Below, in pieces: positions 53,627 to 61,703 of a stretch of DNA of 64,000 nt. Position numbers and translations under genes: made by a program. Source of the stretch: CAZYTX01 sp964650485. GTDB taxonomy: Bacteria > RBG-13-61-14 > DATKZS01. The stretch covers positions 1 through 64,000 of the forward strand of contig CAZYTX010000001.1 of the NCBI GenBank assembly GCA_964650485.1, in the 5' to 3' direction. How positions within the stretch are numbered: position 1 is the first letter of the stretch; every line of letters starts with the position of its first letter. Under the pieces are notes generated by a model. That model saw only the letters and a program-made list of their open reading frames with translations. It searched no databases and had not been told where the DNA came from.

Positions 53627-54805
53627 ATGGTATACATACTTGAAGGAATACGGGTGCTGGACCTCTCCCGGCTGCTGCCGGGCCCGTTCTGCACGCAGCT
53701 TCTCAGTGACCTCGGCGCCGAGGTCATCAAGGTCGAGTCCAAAGAGGGAGACGGGAGCCGGTACTTGCGCACGCAGGTGCGCGGGTTTGGCACCAGTTTC
53801 CTCATGCTCAACCGGGGCAAGAAGAGCATGACCCTGGACCTGAAGAGCCGGGCCGGGGTCGAGGTCTTAAGGCGGCTGGCCGCGGGTTCGGATATGCTGG
53901 TGGAGAGCTTCCGGCCGGGAGTGGTTGAGAGGCTGGGCATCTCTTACGAGAAGCTGAAAAGCGACAACCCCCGGCTCATATACCTCTCCCTCACCGGGTA
54001 CGGTCAGGACGGGCCGTACTGCCAGCGCGCCGGCCACGATCTTAACTTTTCGTCTTTTTCCGGGCTGGCTTCCCTCACCGGTCCGCGCAAGGGCAAGCCC
54101 GTGCCCCTTGCCATACAGGCCGGGGACATCGCCGGGGGCGCGCTCATGGCAGCTTTCGCGCTCATGGCCGCGCTTTTCCACCGGGAGCACAGCGGCCGTG
54201 GTCAGTACATTGACGTGGCCATGATGGACGGGCTCATGTGCCTTGGCCAGTCCCTTTACGGCGAGTACATCTCAAGGGGGTCGGCCCCCGGCCCGGGAGA
54301 GATGCGCCTTTCAGGCGGCTACCCTGTCTACGACATCTACGAGACCAGGGACGGCAAGTACGTGTCCATCGGAGCACTGGAGGAGAAGTTCTGGGAGAAC
54401 TTCTGCGACAAGGTCGGCAGGGAGGACTTAAAGCCCATGCACCATACCGGCTGGGATAAAGACAGGGACAGGCTTTCTAGTGAGCTGGAAGCTTTGTTCA
54501 AGACCCGCACCCGGGACGAGTGGACCGAGTTGCTCGCGGACGAGGACACCTGCTGCTCCCCGGTGCTGGGCCTTGACGAGGCCCTGCACGACCCTCATGT
54601 AATGCACCGTAACATGGTGGAACAGGGGCCGCACCCGGACGGCGGGCCCCTGTCCCAGGTATCTTTCCCGGTGAAGTTCTCGGACGCCGAACCCGCGCCA
54701 CTGAGGGCGGCGCCCCGGCTGGGAGAGCACACCCATGAGGTGCTTGCCTCCGCTGGTTACGAAAAAGAAGAGGTCGAAGAGCTCAAAGAAAAAGGGGTTG
54801 TGTGA
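53627..54805 (+). CDS. CaiB/BaiF family CoA-transferase / racemase
   Basis: A 392-residue class III CoA-transferase-fold enzyme. LEGIRVLDLSRLLPGPFCTQ and LSDLGAEVIKVE begin it. The catalytic Asp is in AGHDLNFSSFSGLASLTG near residue 145, and DVAMMDGLMCL and RLGEHTHEVL follow. The DLNFSSFSGL form is closer to alpha-methylacyl-CoA racemases than to formyl-CoA transferases. It acts on acyl-CoA thioesters. AAGCGGAGGAG precedes the ATG. Divergent from the permuted mutase, facing the sulfatase-like gene. Confidence 0.9.
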   Translation: MVYILEGIRVLDLSRLLPGPFCTQLLSDLGAEVIKVESKEGDGSRYLRTQVRGFGTSFLMLNRGKKSMTLDLKSRAGVEVLRRLAAGSDMLVESFRPGVVERLGISYEKLKSDNPRLIYLSLTGYGQDGPYCQRAGHDLNFSSFSGLASLTGPRKGKPVPLAIQAGDIAGGALMAAFALMAALFHREHSGRGQYIDVAMMDGLMCLGQSLYGEYISRGSAPGPGEMRLSGGYPVYDIYETRDGKYVSIGALEEKFWENFCDKVGREDLKPMHHTGWDKDRDRLSSELEALFKTRTRDEWTELLADEDTCCSPVLGLDEALHDPHVMHRNMVEQGPHPDGGPLSQVSFPVKFSDAEPAPLRAAPRLGEHTHEVLASAGYEKEEVEELKEKGVV

Positions 54806-54815
54806 GCGCAAGCGC

Positions 54816-56228
54816 TTACTGGTTCATGTAGCCTAGCGCCCTGAGCTGCCTGGCCTGCCGGGGAGTAAGATTCCTGGACCTTACGGGCTCTATCTTTATA
54901 TTCTGGTTCTCGCGATCCATGCTCCTTAGGATAGAGAGCATTTGGGCCACGGTTTCAGGCAGCTTTTCCGAGACGTCCTTTTTCTCGCGGGGATCGTTTA
55001 TCAAATCGTATAGCCGGGTCCTTTCCTCTTCTTCTCCGCTGGCCGGCTGATAAATCAGCGAGTGGGTATTGGTGGTGAGGTTTTTAATCCTCTCGCGGGT
55101 GAACAGCTCGGATAAAACAAACTCCCTGCCCCCGTTGTCGCTTACGTGTGGGACAAGGCTGCGGCCCTGGCAAGGATAGGGGGCGTCCTTATCGAACAGT
55201 TCCACAATGGTGGGATATATGTCAATGATTGAAACAAGACCCTCGACCTCCACCCCTTCTCCCAAAGGAGGGTAATATATCAAGAACGGGACCTCGATAA
55301 GCTCGCGATAAAGGCTGTGTCCGTGCAAGAACTTGTCGTGCTCCAGAAACTCCTCACCGTGGTCCGAGCAGACAATGAGCATGGTCCCCTGCATGAGCCC
55401 GCGGGAGTCAAGCGCCTCCAGGAGCCTTGCGAGCTGTGCGTCAGAGTAGGCCACCTCTTCGTCATAAAGGCCCACCACCTCAGCCAGCAGGCCAGGGTCA
55501 TTCTTGAACAGATGCTTGTTCATTTTATTCAGGACGAGCATCTGATCCGCGTAATCAAGACCTTCGAGCATGCGCTTTACTTTCTCCACCTTAGAGGATG
55601 TGAACATACCTTTGTACCTGCCTGGAGGAATGTATGGAAAATGCGGGCCCATTATGTGGATGTATAGGAAGAAGCGGGTATCAGGAGACTGCTTTTGCAG
55701 CCATTCCAGGCTCTTGTTCATCACCATTTCAGCTTCCCTGGGCTCTATTATCTTGCTTACGACGGCGAAATCATCGAATCCCTGGTCGAACCCGGAGAGG
55801 TCGTTGCACCACGGCTGCGAGCTCACCGCCTGGGTCTTCATCCCCTGGTCTTTCAGGAACTCTGTAAGGGTAACAAACTCCGGTGAAAGCACTGCCGAGC
55901 TGACAATGGTCGAGTCCGGTGGCCTGAGCACGTGATGAACGCTCGGATAGGTGGAAGTGAACATGGATGCCATGGAAGGCTGTGTCCAACTGCAGGTGGC
56001 AAAGGGGTTTTTGAAAAGTATGCCTTTTTGAGAGAGCCGGTCAAAGTTGGGCGTGGTGTTTCTTTCGTACCCGTAGGCGCCCACGTGGTCCTTTCTCAGT
56101 GTGTCTATTACCAGCAGGATGACCCGCCGGGGAGCGGGTACGCCCGCGTCACCGGAACAGTCCCCCGGCGCCACGCATCCCGATACCAGGATCATTACGA
56201 GCAAAAGCGCGGGCAAACCTTTTGTCAT
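54816..56228 (-). CDS. sulfatase-like alkaline-phosphatase-superfamily lipoprotein
   Basis: A 470-residue exported protein with lipobox VSGC near residue 18. The metal-binding core has RRVILLVIDTLRKDHVGAYG and TTPNFDRLSQKG, then TCSWTQPSMASMFTSTYPS and CSDHGEEFLEHDKFLHGHS. The C/S-x-P-x-R motif that makes formylglycine is not present. S-W-T-x-P-S takes its place, as in many sulfatase-like proteins that may be phosphotransferases or phosphohydrolases. So sulfate ester hydrolysis is not assured. The C-terminal RQARQLRALGYM is common in this group. The palindrome upstream overlaps its start region. Confidence 0.85.
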   Translation of the reverse strand: MTKGLPALLLVMILVSGCVAPGDCSGDAGVPAPRRVILLVIDTLRKDHVGAYGYERNTTPNFDRLSQKGILFKNPFATCSWTQPSMASMFTSTYPSVHHVLRPPDSTIVSSAVLSPEFVTLTEFLKDQGMKTQAVSSQPWCNDLSGFDQGFDDFAVVSKIIEPREAEMVMNKSLEWLQKQSPDTRFFLYIHIMGPHFPYIPPGRYKGMFTSSKVEKVKRMLEGLDYADQMLVLNKMNKHLFKNDPGLLAEVVGLYDEEVAYSDAQLARLLEALDSRGLMQGTMLIVCSDHGEEFLEHDKFLHGHSLYRELIEVPFLIYYPPLGEGVEVEGLVSIIDIYPTIVELFDKDAPYPCQGRSLVPHVSDNGGREFVLSELFTRERIKNLTTNTHSLIYQPASGEEEERTRLYDLINDPREKKDVSEKLPETVAQMLSILRSMDRENQNIKIEPVRSRNLTPRQARQLRALGYMNQ

Positions 56229-56242
56229 CTACCTTAAGGTAG
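56229..56242. promoter_or_regulatory. perfect 14-bp palindrome CTACCTTAAGGTAG
   Basis: A fully symmetric 14-bp sequence directly abuts the start codon of the sulfatase-like gene, covering the place where its ribosome site (AAGG) should be. It could be an operator or an RNA hairpin that limits translation. Confidence 0.4.
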
Positions 56243-56364
56243 CATTGCCGGGGAGTCCTTACAATCCGCCTATTGCATCTTTATAAAGCTGCATTACATG
56301 TTATATACAGGCTGTGCTAAAATTTCCGGGGCCATGATGGATTCAGAAGAACAAGGAGGTGCAC

Positions 56365-57093
56365 ATGGAACTCAAGGACAAGGTGGCCATTGTAACGGGG
56401 GCGAGCAGCGGCATCGGCCAGGCCATATCGAACGCCATCGCCGTGGAGGGCGGCATAGTGGCGCTGGTGGCCCGGAGCAGGGACAAGCTGGAGGCTGCCA
56501 AAAAGGAGTGCGAGAAGGATTTCAAAGGCAAGGCCCTGGTGGTGCCTGCGGACGTGTCATCCGAGGACGAAGTCAAGAAGGCGGTGCAGACGGTGGTGGA
56601 CGAGTGCGGGGGCCTGGACATAGTGGTGAACAACGCCGGGCTGGGCATATTCAAGGAGCTTGACCAGATGTCCGTGGACGAGTGGGACCGGCACATAAAC
56701 GTGATGCTGCGGGGCGCCTTCCTGGTGACCAAGTACTCCATACCCCAATTGTACTCGCGCGGAGGCGGCCACGTGGTGAACGTGACCTCTTTGTGGGCCG
56801 CGAGGTTCTGCAGGACCTGCTCGGCGTACACCGCGGCAAAGTTCGGCCTGCGCGGGTTCAGCCAGTCTTTCAGGCTCGAGGCCAGGGACAGGAACGTGAG
56901 GGTCACCGACGTTATGCCAGGCACGGTGGACACGCCCTTCTTTACAAAGGCCAACTGGGAGACCGACCTTTCCATGGCACTGCACTCGGAGGACGTGGCC
57001 AAAACGGTTGCGTTCGTGCTCAAGCTCCCGGACCGGGTGGTGATCGAGGAAGTGGTTATAAACTCCATCAACCCCTTCGAGAGCACGGCCTGA
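56365..57093 (+). CDS. short-chain dehydrogenase/reductase
   Basis: A 242-residue Rossmann-fold oxidoreductase. VAIVTGASSGIGQA near residue 6 binds NAD(P), NNAG lies near 87, the catalytic Ser is in VTSLWAARF and Tyr-Lys in SAYTAAKFG. Classical SDR length. Substrate unknown; fatty-acyl, steroid or sugar alcohols are all possible. AAGGAGG five bases upstream fixes the ATG at 56365 rather than a GTG six bases earlier. Its stop lies at the truncated end of a PQQ-propeller gene on the opposite strand. Confidence 0.9.
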   Translation: MELKDKVAIVTGASSGIGQAISNAIAVEGGIVALVARSRDKLEAAKKECEKDFKGKALVVPADVSSEDEVKKAVQTVVDECGGLDIVVNNAGLGIFKELDQMSVDEWDRHINVMLRGAFLVTKYSIPQLYSRGGGHVVNVTSLWAARFCRTCSAYTAAKFGLRGFSQSFRLEARDRNVRVTDVMPGTVDTPFFTKANWETDLSMALHSEDVAKTVAFVLKLPDRVVIEEVVINSINPFESTA

Positions 57094-57383
57094 TAAACAG
57101 GGTCCGCGCTGCCTACGTATATTCGCTCTTTCCCGTCAATGACCGGGGTGGAGAATATCCCGTTCCCGGTGGTGAAGCGCATTGGCGTAAGGTCCCCTTG
57201 GGGGTGCGGCTCGAATTCCATGAACTTTGCCTGGCCGGTGTTGCGAAGGTCCCCCCTCATCACCGGCCATGCAGCGTCTTCAGGGTAGGGGGAGTCGCCT
57301 GCCATTGCTATCACCGGCGCCATGCATGCCAGCAGCAGGATGCCGGCCAGCGCCGCATATAACTTCCTTTTTACGTCATTCAT
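57094..57383 (-). pseudogene. truncated PQQ-like beta-propeller gene (N-terminus only)
   Basis: About 95 codons encode a signal peptide (YAALAGILLLACMAPVIAMA) followed by the start of a PQQ-type propeller: WPVMRGDLRNTGQAKF and TTGNGIFSTPVIDGKERIYV, then GSAD. At that point the similarity stops and the frame runs on as antisense of the SDR gene. Normal relatives have several hundred more residues. The break coincides with the SDR stop codon. I infer a deletion or inversion that joined two unrelated loci. The remaining piece could still give an exported peptide. It lies head-on to the SDR gene. Confidence 0.65.
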
Positions 57384-57401
57384 TCACACGCCTCCAATGC
57401 A

Positions 57402-59027
57402 TCAATCCTCGCGCACCAGGGTCATGCCCCTCACTCTGAAGCCGGCAAAGAACTGGTACTTATCGAGCTTCTCCTGGCTGATCGGCTCCACACGTATTGG
57501 CTTATCAAAGTACATCCTCATGCGTGTGTCGGTGTTGTATTGGGGCCACTCGGGCAGGCCAGGCCCGTTGGGGTCCCCCGTCTTTGCGAAGTTGGTGTAA
57601 TATGACATGATCTTCATGGACAAGGGCTTGCCGTCCTCGATGGCCTTCTTGTTGGCCAAGAGCTTTGCCATCTGGGTTTCAAGGTCGAAGGCCCCGAACA
57701 CAAAAGGCTCGTCAAGCCCGTGGAAAGCGCCCATCTTCTTGGGGAACCTGGTCTCGTCCCAGTCGAACCTGTAAAGATACACCGGTGACTTGCCGGCCAC
57801 AGCCTCCGCGGCCATGAAACCCTGGGCCACGAAACCCTCGTCCACTACCGCGTACACCAGCCGTATGGGCCGCTTGTAATCCTTGTAAGAGTAATACTGC
57901 ATGAGCTCGTCCCTGTAATCCCCCACGATCCTTTTCAACAGCTTGTTGGTCACGAGCTTCGGCCACAAACTCATGCCCGGGATGAACATGGTGTAGAGCT
58001 TGACCTCGTCACGGGTGTGACCCACCATCATGGGCGCCTTGTTGTAGTCGCCCTGCTCGAAGGCCTCTATGGGCTGCTTGTCAAGCACGTACCCGTCAAT
58101 GCGCGGGCCGTACGACACCCCGCCCTCTAATGCGTTTATCACCGTGTTCCTGTTCTTTATCACCAGGTCGTCCGCGGGAAGCCCGCGCAGGCAAGACACC
58201 GGGTCGGGCACGTCGCACCCCACTATCTCGAGCACGCGCCTTGACTGCTCGAACCCCTGTTCCAACGGCTCGCCAGTGTCCGCGAACCCGCTCATGGGTA
58301 TGGCCCGGTGGAACAGTCCCTTTGCAAGCGGCGTGGCCATCAGGCAGAACACGCTGCCCGCGCCCGCGGACTGGCCGAAGACGGCCACGTTCTCAGGGTC
58401 CCCTCCGAACCCGGCGATGTTCTCCTGTATCCATTCCAGGCCCCGGACCTGGTCCAGGATACCGTAGTTGCCCGTGCTTCCATGCGGGTCCTCCTCCGCA
58501 AGCTCGGGCAAGGCCAGGAACCCTAAAGCGCCGATGCGGTAGTCAACCGTCACCAGCACCACGCCCTTCTCGGCCGCCAGCCTGGCCCCGTTCGACATCT
58601 CGTAAGAGCCCGAGCCCTGCTTGAAGCCGCCTCCGTGGATCCAGTACATCACGGGATACTTGCCAGGCCGGGCCGGGCTCCAGATGTTAAGGGTCAGGCA
58701 GTCCTCGCTCGCATTGCTCACGTCACCGCCCGAGTAGATGGTGGCGTTCTGCGGGCACGCGGGCGCGTAAGAGTCAGCCTCCAGCACTCCTCCATGAGGA
58801 AGCGGGGGCTCGGGAGCGCGGAAGCGGAGCTCTCCCACCGGCGGGGCCGCATAAGGCACGCCCTTCCACACGCAGGCCTCGTACTCGGGCGACCTGCTCC
58901 CTTTGATCATGCCCTGCCCTGTTTCAACCGCCCTGGAGCAGAAACCCTCTTCTGCCTTTGCTCCCGAAGCAAACAGCGAAAAACAAAAAAACGCTGAGAC
59001 CATGAACATTGATACGCGGTTTCTCAT
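57402..59027 (-). CDS. secreted type-B carboxylesterase
   Basis: A 541-residue alpha/beta-hydrolase with a signal peptide (VSMFMVSAFFCFSLFASG, cleaved near AKA). Landmarks are WKGVPYAAPPVGELRFR, EDCLTLNIWSP, YWIHGGGF oxyanion loop, VFGQSAGAGS (catalytic Ser near 205), TRDEVKLY (acid) and AFHGLDEPFVFG (His). It cleaves carboxylic esters outside the cytoplasm. The ATG at 59027 is chosen because GGGAGGA is six bases upstream and it opens the signal peptide. Divergent from the GH92 gene. Confidence 0.92.
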   Translation of the reverse strand: MRNRVSMFMVSAFFCFSLFASGAKAEEGFCSRAVETGQGMIKGSRSPEYEACVWKGVPYAAPPVGELRFRAPEPPLPHGGVLEADSYAPACPQNATIYSGGDVSNASEDCLTLNIWSPARPGKYPVMYWIHGGGFKQGSGSYEMSNGARLAAEKGVVLVTVDYRIGALGFLALPELAEEDPHGSTGNYGILDQVRGLEWIQENIAGFGGDPENVAVFGQSAGAGSVFCLMATPLAKGLFHRAIPMSGFADTGEPLEQGFEQSRRVLEIVGCDVPDPVSCLRGLPADDLVIKNRNTVINALEGGVSYGPRIDGYVLDKQPIEAFEQGDYNKAPMMVGHTRDEVKLYTMFIPGMSLWPKLVTNKLLKRIVGDYRDELMQYYSYKDYKRPIRLVYAVVDEGFVAQGFMAAEAVAGKSPVYLYRFDWDETRFPKKMGAFHGLDEPFVFGAFDLETQMAKLLANKKAIEDGKPLSMKIMSYYTNFAKTGDPNGPGLPEWPQYNTDTRMRMYFDKPIRVEPISQEKLDKYQFFAGFRVRGMTLVRED

Positions 59028-59203
59028 GATTCCTCCCTTACTGATTTTTAATGCGCGCATTATACCAGACGTGCTTCTACATTAGAAAGCATGTGGCAAC
59101 CAAGTGTCTTTAAACCTGAAGACTTTTTGTGCTCAGTACACCCCGCGATATAATCGAGTACTGAAAAGAAGTGGCCACAAGAAAGACAAAAAGGAATGTT
59201 AAA

Positions 59204-61609
59204 ATGTACACGAGCATGGTCCAGCGGGCAATCGTATTTACGGGAATGGCGTTATGTCTCGCTCCAGCGCTGGCCGCGTACCAGCCGGCCGACTACGTGG
59301 ACCCGTTTATAGGCGCCGGCGGAGTGGGGCACACCTTCCCGGGCGCGGTGGTCCCCTTCGGCATGGTGCAGCTCAGCCCGGACACCGGAGGCACCCACGG
59401 GCTGTGGCTGTCCTCTGCATGGAAGTGGTGCGCAGGCTACCACTACTCGGACACCACCATACTTGGCTTTTCACACCTGCACCGGAGCGGAATGGGAGCG
59501 GGCGACTGGGGCGACGTGCTCGTGACCCCCGTGACGGGCGATCTCAAGGTGCTCCCGGGCGAGGAGAGCGCCCCTGAAAAGGGCTACCGTTCGAGGTTCA
59601 GCCACAACAGCGAGCTCGCCCACCCGGGCTACTACGCGGTTTTCCTGGACGACTATGACATAAGGGCCGAGCTGACCGCGGCCAGGCGCTCGGGGTTCCA
59701 CCGCTACACCTTTCCCGAGTCTCCATCCTCGCGGGTGCTCATAGACCTGGGACACGGCCTGGGCGACTCTTCCCTCCAGTGCAATGTGGAGATCAGGGGA
59801 GATGACAAGATTACGGGATACAGAAACTCCACCGGACGCGTGCCTTACCAGGCGGTATACTTCTGCGCCCGGTTCAACAAGCCCTTCAAGTCACACGGCA
59901 CGTGGAAAGGGGCCAGGGCAAATCCCGGCAACAGGACCGAGAGGGGCGCGAAGATAGGCGCCTTCGCGAACTACGAGACCGGTGACGGGGAGGCCCTGCT
60001 CGTGAAGGTGGGCATATCTTACACCAGCGCAGGACAGGCCTGCGCTAACCTCGAACACGACATACCGGGCTGGGACTTCGAGGCCGCCCGTAAAAAGGCC
60101 TGGGACGAGTGGAACAGGGAGCTCGGCAAGGTCATGGTGCAGCCTTCCGGCTCGGCCGGCGCCGAGGGACCCAAGCGCCTGATGACCGTCTTCTATACGT
60201 CTTTGTATCACTCTTTCCTCTTCCCCGCGACCTGCAGCGACCACGACGGCGCCTACAAGGCCATAAACAACATGCCCTGGAAGTTGCGCAAGGCGGACGG
60301 GTTCACCTACTACAGCGACTACTCCATCTGGGACACCTTCAGGTCCGAGATGCCTCTTATCATGCTCTTGCAGCCGGAGAGGGCCCGGGACATGATGAGC
60401 ACCTTAGTGGCTCAGTACAGGGACTCGGGCTGGCTGCCCACGCCCCAGCAGTTCGGGAACTTCCACACAGAGGGCATGGCCGGGGACCACAGCTCATGCG
60501 TGATCCTGGACGCGCACCTGAAAGGGATTGACGGGTATGACAAAGAAGCGGCATACCAGGCCATGAGAAAGAATGCCATGCAGCCGGGGCACAACATCAT
60601 TCCCTGCACCGGGTTCGGGGTGGGACGATACGGCATAAAGCATTATAAGCGCAAAGGCTGGGTGCCCGCGGACTTTGTCATAAACCCTGACAACCTGCTA
60701 TTTATCGCGGCCTATGTGTACAACCAGGGGGCGTCGAGGACACTGGCTTACGCGTACGACGACTGCTGCGTGGCATGGATGGCAAAGGACCTCGGAAAGA
60801 CCGGGGATTACGTGCTCTTTAGAGAAAGGGCCGACAACTGGAAGAACGTGTTCGACCCGGAGACCGGGTTCGCGCGCGGAAAGAGCAGGCGAGGAGAGTG
60901 GATGAACCAAGGAGACTTCGACCCGACCGCCTACTACGCCTATTACACCGAGGGGAACGCATGGCAGTGGACCTGGTCCGTGTTCCACGACGTCGGCGGG
61001 CTGATCGAGCTCATGGGCGGGAGAGAAGCCTTCAACCAAAAGCTCGATTCCTTATTCAGCGCGCCCGAGCAGACCAAGGCATACGAGTTCTTCGCGCCAC
61101 ACATCGGGGGTATGATCGGCCAGTATGCGCACGGGAACGAGCCCTCCCACCACGTGGTATACCTTTACGACTACTCGGGGGAGCCCTGGAAATCCCAGGA
61201 GCTTGCAAGGAGGATCATGGACGAGTACAAGCCGAGCCCCGAGGGACTCTCCGGCAACGAGGACATGGGCCAGATGTCCTCCTGGTACGTGTTCTCGGCC
61301 ATGGGACTGTACCCCATACACCCGGGCATCTACCTGGTCGGGAGCCCATTGTTCGAGCAGGCGGCCGTCCAGCTTAAAGGGGCCGCCGAGCTCATAATCC
61401 GAGCGGAGAACGTGTCCGGACAGAACAAGTACATCCAAAGGGCGAGCATTAACGGCAGCGACCTGGAAGGTCCCTGGCTCATGCATGAACAGATAAGGGA
61501 CGGCGGCGAGCTGGTGTTCCACATGGGACCCGCGCCCAACAAGGAGTGGGGATCAGACACCCAAGACGCTCCCCCTTCAATGATGGACCTTCTAAACGAC
61601 TCCCTTTAA
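59204..61609 (+). CDS. secreted GH92 alpha-mannosidase
   Basis: An 801-residue exported glycosidase with a signal peptide (IVFTGMALCLAPALA). GH92 landmarks are ADYVDPFIGAGGVGHTFPGA, PFGMVQLSPD, the YSDYSIWDTFR barrel segment, GNEPSHHVVYLYDYSG near 655 and GNEDMGQMSSWYVFSAMG near 693, with catalytic acidic residues. These calcium enzymes release mannose from alpha-1,2-linked and related N-glycan or mannan chains. AAGGA eight bases upstream supports the ATG at 59204. TATAAT at 59149-59154 may be its -10 box. No neighbouring SusC/D-like genes. Confidence 0.93.
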   Translation: MYTSMVQRAIVFTGMALCLAPALAAYQPADYVDPFIGAGGVGHTFPGAVVPFGMVQLSPDTGGTHGLWLSSAWKWCAGYHYSDTTILGFSHLHRSGMGAGDWGDVLVTPVTGDLKVLPGEESAPEKGYRSRFSHNSELAHPGYYAVFLDDYDIRAELTAARRSGFHRYTFPESPSSRVLIDLGHGLGDSSLQCNVEIRGDDKITGYRNSTGRVPYQAVYFCARFNKPFKSHGTWKGARANPGNRTERGAKIGAFANYETGDGEALLVKVGISYTSAGQACANLEHDIPGWDFEAARKKAWDEWNRELGKVMVQPSGSAGAEGPKRLMTVFYTSLYHSFLFPATCSDHDGAYKAINNMPWKLRKADGFTYYSDYSIWDTFRSEMPLIMLLQPERARDMMSTLVAQYRDSGWLPTPQQFGNFHTEGMAGDHSSCVILDAHLKGIDGYDKEAAYQAMRKNAMQPGHNIIPCTGFGVGRYGIKHYKRKGWVPADFVINPDNLLFIAAYVYNQGASRTLAYAYDDCCVAWMAKDLGKTGDYVLFRERADNWKNVFDPETGFARGKSRRGEWMNQGDFDPTAYYAYYTEGNAWQWTWSVFHDVGGLIELMGGREAFNQKLDSLFSAPEQTKAYEFFAPHIGGMIGQYAHGNEPSHHVVYLYDYSGEPWKSQELARRIMDEYKPSPEGLSGNEDMGQMSSWYVFSAMGLYPIHPGIYLVGSPLFEQAAVQLKGAAELIIRAENVSGQNKYIQRASINGSDLEGPWLMHEQIRDGGELVFHMGPAPNKEWGSDTQDAPPSMMDLLNDSL

Positions 61610-61703
61610 CCTTCCTGCATCAGTGCTGTCCTCTCAAAAAGGCGATCTTGGATAAGAAAAGCAGATTAATGTATAATTTAGGTTTTAAGGACGTAAAAAA
61701 GCA

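Noticed and set aside
56343..57093. Continuation of the propeller frame antisense to the SDR gene
   Set aside because: Propeller similarity ends at the SDR stop; the rest is the complement of SDR codons.
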